Shown here: one piece after another, positions 1 to 8,308 of the stretch
Layout of the letters: each line of letters begins with the position of its first letter
Numbering within the stretch: the first letter of the stretch is position 1
NCBI GenBank assembly: GCA_025363715.1
Contig: JANYLR010000095.1
Span: forward strand, 1-55,888
DNA from: Holophagaceae bacterium
GTDB lineage: Bacteria > Acidobacteriota > Holophagae > Holophagales > Holophagaceae
Direction: 5' to 3'
Length of the DNA: 55,888 nt
Translations under genes and position numbers: made by a program
The notes under the pieces: model-generated
Told to the model about the DNA's origin: nothing
Databases searched by the model: none
The model's input: only the letters and a program-made list of their open reading frames with translations

Positions 1-59
1 CGAGCCAGGGCCGCTAACGCAGCTGGGCGCGCGGCTGGCCCCGTCCCCCTCTCCCTATC

Positions 60-149
60 GCAGGCCCCGCAGGGGCCTGCTCCTGCCCGGCGTTTCGCTG
101 GGCAGAGGGTGTGGCCGGGCAAGGGGCGGCGCCCCGTGCGCGGCCACAC
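60..149. repeat. Cluster of three GC-rich hairpins
   Basis: The gene-free start of the window (1-232) holds consecutive perfect or near-perfect inverted repeats. A 9-bp stem with a GCA loop lies at 60-80. An imperfect stem lies at about 84-104. GTGTGGCC (109-116) pairs with GGCCACAC (142-149) and encloses a smaller GGGGC/GCCCC stem. They lie downstream of the minus-strand DUF5916 gene, so termination or mRNA 3'-end protection is one reading. No T-run accompanies the stems, so I do not call a standard terminator. Nothing else is recognisable before 233. Confidence 0.5.
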
Positions 150-232
150 CCCACTTTGAAAACAGACCCGAGGGATCGCCGATCCTTCCACGCGGCTCGG
201 TTGTTTCAAGGACCAAAGGAGCCGTGGAGTCC

Positions 233-2407
233 TCAGAACTGCACGGCGTAGGCGAACTTGGCGAAGAGGCCCCGCTCCACCATCCGCTCTGTGGGGATGA
301 CGGCCGCCGGCTCCCGCCGCCGCTGGCCGGACCAGCCCAGGTAGGCATTGGTGAAGGCGTTCGGCTGCCAGCCCAGGAAGGCCTTGAGGAACTTGTCGAC
401 ACCCTCGGCCTCGGTGCCGTCGTAGCGCACGACGAAGGCCTGGGTCTTCAGGTAGAGGAAGAACGGGAACTGCCAGCTGCCGGTGAGGACCAGCTCCCGG
501 GCCCGGATGAGGCGCAGGCCGTCGGCTTCCCGGTCCAGCCCGGACTGCTGGCCCGTGAAGTTGTAGGACACGGAACCGACCGTGCCGTAGAGGTAGAGGG
601 CTGCCGAGCGGAAGCGGGCCGGATCCCCGGAGTCCAGGTCCAGGGTGCGGGCCTGGGTGGCGTTCCAGCCCATGCGGAGGGGGGCGTAGAGGCGCCAGTT
701 CCCCCCCAGCTGGAGGGAGCGGGCGGCCACGTTCTGGACGCGATCCTGGGCCCAGGTGCGGCCCGCTGCGTCCCAGTTGAAGAAGAAGCTGAGGCGGCCC
801 GCGGTCTCGATCCAGGCATCCAGCCCCACGGCGCGGTCCATGGGATCGCCGTTCCACCAGGTGAGCCGCCGCCAACGGAGGGTGGCGTTGGCGGAAGACA
901 GGCTCCCCTCGTTCCAGTTCTCGCGCCAGGTCAGGCCGGCGTTGTCGCGGCGGTAGCCCTGAAGGTCGGTGAAGCCCGAGAGCAGCACCAGGTCGGGACT
1001 GGTGGTCTGGGTGGTGACCCAGGCCATCCAGTTCCGCGTGTTCCAGTCCAGCTCGGCCGAGGTGGAGGTGCCCCGCTGGGACTGCAGGGTCCCGTCGGCC
1101 TGGGGCAGGTGCGAGGTGGCGTTCATGGCGCTGCCGATGAAGTGGAACTCGTGGCCCAGGTACTGGTCCACATAGAGACCGCCGCTCTGGCCGCCGGCCC
1201 GCCTGGGCCCGCCCAGCAGGAGCTTGTCGGTGCCCAGCAGAGAGATGCCCGAACCCCGGTCGTCGGTCTGGAACTTCACTGCGGCGGCCGTGTCGCGGGT
1301 GGGGAGGCCGTCCACACCTTCGGCGCCATTGGCCCCCAACATCAGCCCGCCATCGAGATCCTTGCCGTTGAGCACCGTCCAGCTGGCGAAGGCGGCCTGG
1401 CCCGAGGCCTTCACGCCATAGAGGGGATTCTGGATGGAACGGCTGAAGAACTGGCGCTGGGCGCCCTGGACGCCCAGCAGGTCCATGCCCTCCAGGAAGA
1501 AGGGCCGCCGCTCGGGGTAGAAGACCTTGAAGCGGCTGTTGATCTGCAGGGGGTCCACATCCGCGTCCGCGGTGGCGAAGTCGGGCCGGTAGGTGCCCTC
1601 CAGGGTGAGGGCCGTGGTGGCGTAGCGCAGGTCCAGACCCAGCCGGGCCTGGGCCTTGGCCGGCGTGCCGGGATCCGCCTCCAGGGACTGGGTGCGGTTG
1701 GCCGTGGCGAAGGGGATGAGCAGGAAGGGCGAGCCCGGCTTGTCCACTGGGGCGCCCGATACCCGCGCCATCTGGCAGATGTCGCACTGTACATCCCTAC
1801 TCATCTTCGGCCAGGCGATGCCATAGCGGCGCTCCCGGGGGATGATGCGCAGGAAGCGCATGGCCCACTCCCCGGGCATGCGGCGCAGGCTGCTGTAGGG
1901 GACGCGGATCTTCACCACGTAGCCGCCGGGCGTGCGCACCCCCGTGGAATCCCAGAGGCAGTCGTAGGAAGAGTTCTCACCCGCGCTGTCGGTCATGATC
2001 TCGTCGATCTGGCCGCCGAGGGGGGTCACGAAGAAGCGGATGACGCTCTGCCCCTTGCCCGAGGCGTCGAGGTCGACGCCCACGAAGTCGAAGTCCCCCT
2101 GGTTGGTGTCCCGCATGTGGCGGGCCGCGTGGATCTTCTCGGGCTCGGGATCGGTGGTCTCGAAGGCGACATAGAGCGCATCCGGGCCCCAGCCCACCCG
2201 CACCGCGGTGGGCCAGCGGCTCTGCCCCTTGTCGTCCGGCATGATCATGCTGAATTCGGTGATCTTCAGGGCCCCTTCCCAGGTGGAGAGGTCCGCGTCC
2301 CGGGTCATGGCGGGCGCCTGGGCCAGCCGCGGGATGGCCACATGGGGCGGATTGGGGGCCTGGGAAGCCAGGAGGGGCAGGGCCAGGAGAAGAGCCAGCA
2401 GACGCAT
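233..2407 (-). CDS. DUF5916 family outer membrane beta-barrel protein with CBM9-like N-terminal domain
   Basis: The protein has 724 residues. It starts at the ATG at 2407, giving the signal peptide MRLLALLLALPLLASQ; an upstream ATG at 2437 would bury that peptide. Residues about 20-215 look like a carbohydrate-binding family 9-type beta sandwich (WEGALKITEF, PTAVRVGWGPDALYVAFE). About 225-724 is rich in alternating aromatic strands and ends in VQF, typical of an outer-membrane barrel. The PERRPFFLEG motif is characteristic of DUF5916 proteins. Members often sit beside proteases or hydrolases, but their substrate is unknown. A CDIC pair within DVQCDICQMA is visible; it is not a CxxCH haem site. 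It lies downstream of rimO on the same strand but 92 bp away, so co-transcription is uncertain. Confidence 0.8.
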   Translation of the reverse strand: MRLLALLLALPLLASQAPNPPHVAIPRLAQAPAMTRDADLSTWEGALKITEFSMIMPDDKGQSRWPTAVRVGWGPDALYVAFETTDPEPEKIHAARHMRDTNQGDFDFVGVDLDASGKGQSVIRFFVTPLGGQIDEIMTDSAGENSSYDCLWDSTGVRTPGGYVVKIRVPYSSLRRMPGEWAMRFLRIIPRERRYGIAWPKMSRDVQCDICQMARVSGAPVDKPGSPFLLIPFATANRTQSLEADPGTPAKAQARLGLDLRYATTALTLEGTYRPDFATADADVDPLQINSRFKVFYPERRPFFLEGMDLLGVQGAQRQFFSRSIQNPLYGVKASGQAAFASWTVLNGKDLDGGLMLGANGAEGVDGLPTRDTAAAVKFQTDDRGSGISLLGTDKLLLGGPRRAGGQSGGLYVDQYLGHEFHFIGSAMNATSHLPQADGTLQSQRGTSTSAELDWNTRNWMAWVTTQTTSPDLVLLSGFTDLQGYRRDNAGLTWRENWNEGSLSSANATLRWRRLTWWNGDPMDRAVGLDAWIETAGRLSFFFNWDAAGRTWAQDRVQNVAARSLQLGGNWRLYAPLRMGWNATQARTLDLDSGDPARFRSAALYLYGTVGSVSYNFTGQQSGLDREADGLRLIRARELVLTGSWQFPFFLYLKTQAFVVRYDGTEAEGVDKFLKAFLGWQPNAFTNAYLGWSGQRRREPAAVIPTERMVERGLFAKFAYAVQF

Positions 2408-2445
2408 GAAAGATCCCCGGGATGGGATGGATTCCATGCCTACGA

Positions 2446-2461
2446 GGACCTTCGCAGGTCC
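2446..2461. repeat. Small perfect hairpin between rimO and the DUF5916 gene
   Basis: GGACCT pairs with AGGTCC around a TCGC tetraloop. It falls in the short gap between the end of rimO and the start of the DUF5916 gene. It could weaken read-through between the two genes. There is no T-run in the minus-strand direction, so a terminator call is not supported. Confidence 0.35.
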
Positions 2462-2499
2462 GTTTAGGGCCCTCCCACCTTTTTTCCTGGCAGGTCCGC

Positions 2500-3879
2500 C
2501 TAAGACTGTTTCCGGGTGCGGAAGGACGCTTCGTAGGCCGCGGTGCTGGCCTCGAGTCCGCCCTCTTCCACTTCGCCGATGAGGTCGTAGGCGTGGGCCT
2601 TGACGATGCGCACCCGCTGGATGGTGTTCACTTGCGGGGCACCGTCTACCAGCAGCACGTTGCCATCTATATCCGGGGCCTGGCCCTGGTGGCGGCCCTT
2701 GACGAGGAGATCCGTCTCCTCGTGAGCGCCCTCCACCAGCACGTCGATGACCTGGCCCACTTTCTCCTGGTTCTTCTCCCGGGCGATCTTCTGCTGCAGC
2801 TCCAGGATGCGCCGTTTGCGGGCCTCCTTGGTGCGCTTGGGGATGGGATCGCCCAGGGCGTAGGCGGAGGTGCCCTCCTCGGGGCTGTAGGTGAAGACGC
2901 CCACGTGTTCGAAGCGGGCCTCCTGCACGAAGGCCTTCAGGGTCTCGAAGGCGGCCTCGTCCTCCCCGGGAAAGCCCACGATGAAGTTGGACCGGATGGC
3001 GATGCCCGGCACAATGCGCCGCACCTTCTCGATGAGCTTCAGGAACTGGGCCTTGCTGCCACCCCGGGCCATGGCCTTGAGGATGGCCGCATCGGCATGC
3101 TGCAGGGGCATGTCCAGGTAACGGGCGCAGTTGGGCGTTTCGGCCATGGCGTGCAGCAGGCCATCCGTGAGGCGGTTGGGGTAGGCGTAGTGGATGCGGA
3201 ACCAGCGCAGGCCTTCGACGGCGCCCAAGGCGCGGACCAGCTTCTCGAGCGCATCCGGATCGCCGAAGTCCCGGCCGTAGTCCGTGGTGTCCTGGCCCAC
3301 CAGGCTGATCTCGAGCACGCCCTGGGTCACCAGATTCCGGGCCTCGGCCACCACGCTGGCAACGCTGCGGCTCCGCTGGGCGCCCCGGAGCTGGGGGATC
3401 ACACAGAAGGCGCAGGCATGGTCGCAGCCCTCGCTGATCTTCAGGTAGGCGCTGGCCTTGGGGGTAGTGAGCATGCGCGGGCTGGCCTCGGTGTAGAGGT
3501 AGTCGGGATTGGGGTTCAGCTCGAAGGTGGCCCCGGCGCCGATGACCTCGGCGATCTGCTCGATGTCCCGGGTGCCCAGGCAGGCGTCGATCTCGGGCAT
3601 CCCGGCCATCAATTCATCCCGGTACCGCTCGACCAGGCAGCCCGCCACGATGAGCTTCTCGCAGGCGCCGTCCTGCTTCATGGCGGCCGCCTGGAGGATG
3701 GCCTCGATGCTCTCCTGCTTGGCGGCGTCGATGAAGCCACAGGTGTTCACCACCAGCACCTGAGCCTCGGCCAGCACGGGGGTGATCTGGTAGCCCTTGA
3801 GCCGCAGGTGCCCCAGCATGACCTCGGAATCCACGAGGTTCTTGGGACAGCCCAGGGACATGAATCCGACTTTGGTCAA
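2500..3879 (-). CDS. rimO: Ribosomal protein S12 methylthiotransferase RimO
   Basis: RimO is a radical-SAM enzyme that adds a methylthio group to an aspartate of ribosomal protein S12. The N-terminal MTTase domain opens with KVGFMSLGCPKNLVDSE, the RimO hallmark, and carries the further cysteines in VVNTCGF and IVAGCLVER. The radical-SAM cluster motif is CDHACAFC (CxxxCxxC). A TRAM domain follows at the C-terminus (EKVGQVIDVLVEGAHEE). I chose the TTG at 3879 because GGAG lies five bases upstream and the protein then begins MTKVGF, as in the family. An ATG at 3912 would add 11 residues but lacks a good ribosome binding site. Length is 459 aa, within the family range. Confidence 0.95.
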   Translation of the reverse strand: MTKVGFMSLGCPKNLVDSEVMLGHLRLKGYQITPVLAEAQVLVVNTCGFIDAAKQESIEAILQAAAMKQDGACEKLIVAGCLVERYRDELMAGMPEIDACLGTRDIEQIAEVIGAGATFELNPNPDYLYTEASPRMLTTPKASAYLKISEGCDHACAFCVIPQLRGAQRSRSVASVVAEARNLVTQGVLEISLVGQDTTDYGRDFGDPDALEKLVRALGAVEGLRWFRIHYAYPNRLTDGLLHAMAETPNCARYLDMPLQHADAAILKAMARGGSKAQFLKLIEKVRRIVPGIAIRSNFIVGFPGEDEAAFETLKAFVQEARFEHVGVFTYSPEEGTSAYALGDPIPKRTKEARKRRILELQQKIAREKNQEKVGQVIDVLVEGAHEETDLLVKGRHQGQAPDIDGNVLLVDGAPQVNTIQRVRIVKAHAYDLIGEVEEGGLEASTAAYEASFRTRKQS

Positions 3880-3978
3880 CGCAGCTCCGCACCCATGCGG
3901 GGTGAACCTCATAGGTTACCGCGGCGCGCCGATAAGGTCAGCAACGCATGTTAAACTCAACATCCTCCCGGATTGCCC

Positions 3979-5598
3979 ATGAAACTCACCCTGCAGGTTG
4001 ACGGTGCCTTGCATCCCGTGACCCTCACGGAGGAGGGTCTGACCATTGGCCGGGGCGATCAGGCCACCATCCAGATCCAGGCGAATGCCGTGAGCCGGAT
4101 CCATGCGCGGATCTTCCTCAAAGAGGGGCGACCCTGGGTCATGGACATGAAGTCCCTCAATGGCACCTCGCTCAATGGCGTGACCCTCGTCGACCCGGCG
4201 CCACTCCACCCGGGCGAGCCGGTGCTGCTGGGGGAGGCCATGGTGATGTGGGTGCCGGAAGGCGCGCCTCCCACGCTGGTGGCCGGGTTGAACCTGAACC
4301 TGGCGCCCAAGACCGTGATCTCCCGGATCTCGATGGAGGACCGCGCCTTCGATGCCTCGGGCTCGATCCTGGTGCCCCACGCCAGCCTGGAGGCCATGCT
4401 GGCCCAGGCCAGCGGCCAGCACCCCGCCGGCGAGGCCGTCACCCTGTTCCAGCGTCTGGCCAGCATGGCCGGGACCCTGCTCCGGGCCGCGGGCCTGACG
4501 GAACTCCTCGAATCCGTGATGGGTCTGGTGACGGCGCACATCCCCTGCCAGCGGGGCTTCATCCTGCTGGCCGACGCGGCTGGCGAGCTGGTACCCGAGC
4601 TGATCTGGGAGGAGCAGCCGGGGGTCCACACCAACCCCATCAGCCGCACCATCGCCCGCACGGCCATGGACAACCGGGTGGCCATCCTCACCACGGACGC
4701 CCGCATGGATCCCCGCTTCAGCGCCGGGGAAAGCATCAAGATCCACGGCATCACCTCGGCCCTCTGCGCCCCTCTCATCGTGGAGGAGAAGGCCTTCGGC
4801 GTGATCTACCTGGAGACCAGCCTCAACAAGGGCGGCTTCAAGCGGGAGGACGAGCACCTGCTCAGCGCCATGGCGAACTTCGCCGCCGTGGGCATCCAGC
4901 GCGAGCGCGAGGCCAAGTTCCGTCAGCGCCTGGAGCGGTACCACAGCCCCCAGGTGGTGGACCAGATCCTGAAATCCAGCCAGAACAAGGAGGCCCCCGC
5001 GCTCCAGGCCCAGCGCTGCGAGATCACCGTACTCTTCGCCGACATCTCCGGCTTCACCCGCATGAGCGAGGGCATGGAGCCCCTGGTGCTGGCGGGCATC
5101 CTGAACCGCATTTTCGAAGCCATGACCGACACGATCTTCAGCCGGGGCGGCACCCTCGACAAGTACATCGGCGATGCGGTCATGGCCTTCTTCGGCGCGC
5201 CTAACCCCGATCCCGACCACGCGCGCCACGCCACCGAGGCGGCCATCGCCATGCAGGAGGCCCTCTACGACCTCAACTCGGCCCGGCCGGAGGGTTATCC
5301 CGAGCTGAAGATGCGCATCGGCATCAACAGCGGCGAGGCCTTCGCCGGTGACATCGGCTGCGAGAAGCGCATGGATTACACGGTCATGGGCAGCGTCGTG
5401 AACCTGGCCTCGCGGCTGGAGAGCTCCGTGGCGAGGCCGGGCCAGATCGTGGTGGGGCCCCGCACTGCCGAGCTCGTTGGCCAGGGCGGCCTGCGGCAGC
5501 TGGGCGCCTTTTCCCTCAAGGGCATCGAGCAGGAGGTGCGGCCCTTCGAGGTGCTGTGGACCCAGGACACCCCGACGGCAGTGCATGGGCCGTTGTAG
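3979..5598 (+). CDS. FHA-GAF class III adenylate cyclase
   Basis: A 539-residue soluble signalling protein. Residues about 5-90 form an FHA phosphothreonine-binding domain (LTIGRGD, SRIHARIF, SLNGTSLNG). About 150-310 is a GAF sensor domain. About 345-520 is a class III nucleotidyl cyclase domain. The metal-binding aspartates are in VLFADISGFTRMSE and DKYIGDAVMAFFG, the adenine-selecting Lys is in LDKYIGD, and the partner Asp is in DYTVMGSVVNLASR, so ATP rather than GTP is the expected substrate. The product would be cAMP, with activity tuned by a ligand and by binding a phosphorylated partner. The ATG at 3979 is preferred to an in-frame TTG six bases earlier. Divergent from rimO. Confidence 0.9.
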   Translation: MKLTLQVDGALHPVTLTEEGLTIGRGDQATIQIQANAVSRIHARIFLKEGRPWVMDMKSLNGTSLNGVTLVDPAPLHPGEPVLLGEAMVMWVPEGAPPTLVAGLNLNLAPKTVISRISMEDRAFDASGSILVPHASLEAMLAQASGQHPAGEAVTLFQRLASMAGTLLRAAGLTELLESVMGLVTAHIPCQRGFILLADAAGELVPELIWEEQPGVHTNPISRTIARTAMDNRVAILTTDARMDPRFSAGESIKIHGITSALCAPLIVEEKAFGVIYLETSLNKGGFKREDEHLLSAMANFAAVGIQREREAKFRQRLERYHSPQVVDQILKSSQNKEAPALQAQRCEITVLFADISGFTRMSEGMEPLVLAGILNRIFEAMTDTIFSRGGTLDKYIGDAVMAFFGAPNPDPDHARHATEAAIAMQEALYDLNSARPEGYPELKMRIGINSGEAFAGDIGCEKRMDYTVMGSVVNLASRLESSVARPGQIVVGPRTAELVGQGGLRQLGAFSLKGIEQEVRPFEVLWTQDTPTAVHGPL

Positions 5599-5689
5599 GG
5601 TCCACTAGGCATCCCGGAGGGCAAGCCCGTACACTGACCTGAGCCGCGATCGCCGAACGCACCCGGCCGGTCCCCTGCCGGAGCCAGCC

Positions 5690-5980
5690 TTGAACGATGC
5701 CCAGCGAACCGATTTCACCAGACACCCCCGGGGTGCGCTGCTCCTGGCCTTCGGCCTCCTGAGCCTAGTGCCCTCCCCCACCTTCATCCTGGGACTCGTC
5801 ACCTGGATCATGGGCAGCAACGACCTGAAGGCCATGGCCGCGGGGAAGATGGATAAGGGTGGTGAGCGCCGCACCCGGATCGCCCGGGTGCTGGGAATCA
5901 TCGGCTTCGTGGGGTACACGCTTTGGATCATGAAGATGATCTTCATCAATGGCGTGGGCCAGATGGCCAGCACCCCCTGA
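5690..5980 (+). CDS. Small two-helix membrane protein
   Basis: A 96-residue protein with two predicted membrane segments: about residues 16-43 (LLLAFGLLSLVPSPTFILGL) and about 66-90 (VLGIIGFVGYTLWIMKMIF), separated by a charged loop KMDKGGERRTR. The start is a TTG at 5690 with GGAG six bases upstream. The layout resembles small DUF4190-like integral membrane proteins, but I cannot assign a family with confidence. Function is unknown. It lies between the adenylate cyclase and another small membrane protein on the same strand. Confidence 0.65.
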   Translation: MNDAQRTDFTRHPRGALLLAFGLLSLVPSPTFILGLVTWIMGSNDLKAMAAGKMDKGGERRTRIARVLGIIGFVGYTLWIMKMIFINGVGQMASTP

Positions 5981-6135
5981 CCGGACCGGCCGTCCCGCCA
6001 ACACCGGGAATGGAACCACTGTCCATATCTTGTGCAGAATCTCCGCCCCGACTAGACTTGCGCAGCCCTCAGTCTGCTGTCCCCACGTTCCCAGGCCGCG
6101 TCCCAGGCGGGATATCGGCCGTTCCCGGAGGCTCT

Positions 6136-6576
6136 ATGTCCCAAGCCGATTCCAATGCCCTGGCCGCGATGCTCGGCGGAGGATGCCTGATCTTCGGCCT
6201 GCTGATCGCGTGCGCCGCCCTCGCTGTGGTCATCTTCTACATCCTGTCCATGCAGAAGGCCTTGAATCTGGCTGGCCCGAGCCACCAGAAGATGCAGCCG
6301 GCCATGGTCTGGCTGATGCTCATCCCGCTCTTCAACCTCGTGTGGCACTTCTTCGTCGTGAAGAATGTCTCCGAATCCATCAAGAGCTGGGCCACCGAGA
6401 ACGGCAAGAGCGTGGACGACGCGGGCTACACCATCGGCCTCATCGCCTGCATCGCCAACTGCTGCGGCCTGATCCCGGTCGTCAACCTGCTGGCCGGGCC
6501 CGCCGGCCTAGTCTGCTTCATCGTCTGGTGGGTCAAGGTGGCGGGGTTCAACAAGCTGATGAGCGCACAGGGCTAA
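6136..6576 (+). CDS. Small integral membrane protein of unknown function
   Basis: A 146-residue protein starting at the ATG at 6136, preceded by CGGAGG. Membrane segments are visible at about residues 13-37 (GGCLIFGLLIACAALAVVIF), 55-70 (AMVWLMLIPLFNLVWHFF) and 97-130 (two closely spaced segments rich in Cys and Gly). A short amphipathic region SESIKSWATENGKSVDD faces the soluble side. It resembles DUF4328-like or uncharacterised membrane proteins of predatory and soil bacteria, but I do not recognise a function. It ends 15 bp from the convergent dcd gene. Confidence 0.65.
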   Translation: MSQADSNALAAMLGGGCLIFGLLIACAALAVVIFYILSMQKALNLAGPSHQKMQPAMVWLMLIPLFNLVWHFFVVKNVSESIKSWATENGKSVDDAGYTIGLIACIANCCGLIPVVNLLAGPAGLVCFIVWWVKVAGFNKLMSAQG

Positions 6577-6591
6577 ACTGGCCTGGCATGG

Positions 6592-7119
6592 CTATTCCTT
6601 GATGAAGTCCTTCCACAGCATGGAGGGCTGGATGCCGGAATTGCGCTGGTACTTGCCGGAGTCGTAGCTGTCGTAGTCGCCGCTGACGGTGTGGTAGAAG
6701 ATTTGGCAGATGGCCACGCCGGCATAGATCCGCACGGGCTGGATGCAGCTGATCTCCAGGGTCCAATAGCCGCAGAAGCCGATGTCACCGAAGCCAGCGG
6801 TGACGTGGACGAAGAGGCCCAGGCGGCCCACGCTGCTGCGCCCCTCCAGCATGGGCACCATGCCCAGGGTTTCTGTGTACTCCAGGGTGCGGCCCAGGTA
6901 GAGCTTGCCGGGCTGCAGCAACAGCCCTTCGGAGGGGATCTTCAGGAACTCGATGCCGTTGGGCCGGGCCATGTCCAGCTCGTGGTCCGTGTAGACCGCC
7001 AGGTCTTCCCCCAGGCGCAGGTTGTAGCTGTTGGGATTGAGCTGGGCTTCCTGCCAGGGTTCGATGCGAAGGCGCCCTTCGGCCTTCGCCGCGAGGATCT
7101 GCCTGCCGGTGAGGATCAC
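6592..7119 (-). CDS. dcd: dCTP deaminase
   Basis: Deaminates dCTP to dUTP, feeding dTMP synthesis; the homologous bifunctional form also releases pyrophosphate. The 175-residue protein starts at a GTG (7119) with GGGAGGG six bases upstream, which gives the family start MILTGRQIL. Hallmarks are PNSYNLRLG, the trimer active-site segment EGRSSVGRLGLFVHVTAGF, and GYWTLEI with the conserved glutamate. Residues near the C-terminus (YDSGKYQRNSGIQPS) match the lid that closes over the triphosphate. From sequence alone I cannot decide between the monofunctional enzyme and the dCTP deaminase/dUTPase form. Confidence 0.93.
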   Translation of the reverse strand: MILTGRQILAAKAEGRLRIEPWQEAQLNPNSYNLRLGEDLAVYTDHELDMARPNGIEFLKIPSEGLLLQPGKLYLGRTLEYTETLGMVPMLEGRSSVGRLGLFVHVTAGFGDIGFCGYWTLEISCIQPVRIYAGVAICQIFYHTVSGDYDSYDSGKYQRNSGIQPSMLWKDFIKE

Positions 7120-7139
7120 GGGGGTCCCTCCCAAACGAA

Positions 7140-7161
7140 GGCGCCCGCTTTCGCGGGCGCC
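7140..7161 (-). terminator. Hairpin between the FHA-RDD gene and dcd
   Basis: GGCGCCCGC and GCGGGCGCC form a perfect 9-bp stem with a TTTC loop, just after the FHA-RDD stop and before the dcd ribosome binding site. Only a weak pyrimidine stretch follows on the minus strand, so it may be an attenuating stem rather than a full terminator. Confidence 0.5.
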
Positions 7162-7183
7162 GGTTCCCGAAGTCAGGCCGCCA

Positions 7184-8173
7184 TCAGCGGTCGACCTTGA
7201 TGCAGACCGATTTGCTGATCATGTCGCCGACGTGTTTGCGCTCGCCGCCGAGCACGAGGAGGTAGAGGAAGCCGAAATTGAGGATATGGCCCACCCGGCG
7301 GAGGATGGCGGTGCCCAAGTCGATGCGCCCCTGGGGATTGTCCTCGGGGACAATGCGCAGCTTCATGATCTTCTTGCCGAAGGAGCCGCCGTAGTTGCTT
7401 TCGCAGTAGGGGATGAGCAGGAACTGGTAGGCGAAGCCCAGCAGGCCCACCAGGGGGAAGATGAGGCAACCCAGGAAGGGGATGAAGGCGAGGATGAAGG
7501 CGACGATGTAGAGGCCGAGCAGGGGCACCACGTCGAGGATCACCGCTACCAGCCGGGTGAGGAAGTCGCCGCGCTCCCCCGTGGGCAGGGCGTCGTCGGG
7601 CACGGGTGGCAGGTAGGCCGCCAGGAAGTCCGGGATGAAACCGCTGGACGGAGGGGGCGCCGGCGGGGTGGGCTTGGGGGCCGCGGCGGGTGCCACGGGG
7701 GGGATGGGCCGGGCCACTGGAGTTGGGACGGGACCGGTGGCCAGCTGGTCCGGGCTGGTATCCGATGCCGGTTCGATGGCGGGTTTGCCCGTATGGATGG
7801 CCGCCAGCTGATCGGCGCTCATGCGCACCGTGCCGCTGGGAGGAGGGGCATCCATGACGTTGATGGCCACGGTGGCAAGGGCCTCGGGCCGTGGATCCTG
7901 GAAGGTCAGCTGCACCTGGCCCAGGGTGATGCGGTCGCCATCGCGCAGGGGCGAGGCCTGCACCCGGTTGCCATTCACCAGCACGCCATTGCTGCTCTGG
8001 AGGTCCTGGATCTCGAAGCCTCCACCCACCTTGCGGATCACGCAGTGATGGCGGCTGATGCTGGGATCCGGCAGGCGAAGCGTGTTGTCCAGCTCCCGCC
8101 CCATGTGGACCTCGTTATCGATGATTTCGAACTCTCGGACGCCCGCGCTTTCGTGCACCAGCAGTTTGGCCAT
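7184..8173 (-). CDS. FHA domain / RDD membrane domain protein
   Basis: A 329-residue protein. An N-terminal FHA domain (about residues 3-95; VHMGRELDN, SISRHHCVI, SSNGVLVNGN) binds phosphothreonine. A Pro/Ala-rich linker (about 130-205, including PPVAPAAAPKPTPPAPPP) leads to an RDD domain with three membrane segments (about 210-325), containing the typical FLTRLVAVILDVVPL and GGSFGKKIMKLRI elements. RDD proteins are membrane proteins, some implicated in cation transport, but the role here is unknown. The combination suggests a membrane docking point for Ser/Thr-kinase signalling. The start is the ATG at 8173 (MAKLLVHE). Its promoter region is shared with the divergent mglA. Confidence 0.88.
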   Translation of the reverse strand: MAKLLVHESAGVREFEIIDNEVHMGRELDNTLRLPDPSISRHHCVIRKVGGGFEIQDLQSSNGVLVNGNRVQASPLRDGDRITLGQVQLTFQDPRPEALATVAINVMDAPPPSGTVRMSADQLAAIHTGKPAIEPASDTSPDQLATGPVPTPVARPIPPVAPAAAPKPTPPAPPPSSGFIPDFLAAYLPPVPDDALPTGERGDFLTRLVAVILDVVPLLGLYIVAFILAFIPFLGCLIFPLVGLLGFAYQFLLIPYCESNYGGSFGKKIMKLRIVPEDNPQGRIDLGTAILRRVGHILNFGFLYLLVLGGERKHVGDMISKSVCIKVDR

Positions 8174-8308
8174 GGATACCCTCGGGGAGGTGGGATGGGC
8201 CGAAGTGTAACGCATCCCCACTGCCTGATGGTAGATCGGAGACCCAGGTTCTTTCTTGACGGGCTGGGGCGGACCCGCCAATCTTCCCCCACGAGACAAG
8301 GTGCAGGC

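Noticed and set aside
224..2467. A 747-codon plus-strand open frame opposite the DUF5916 gene
   Set aside because: It is low-complexity (runs of Gly, Val, Ala, Gln, His), has no recognisable domain and mirrors the codon bias of the minus-strand gene, which has a signal peptide and family motifs. The same reasoning removes the other long antisense frames over rimO, nuoL, nuoM, nuoN, the MocR gene and the CoA-transferase.
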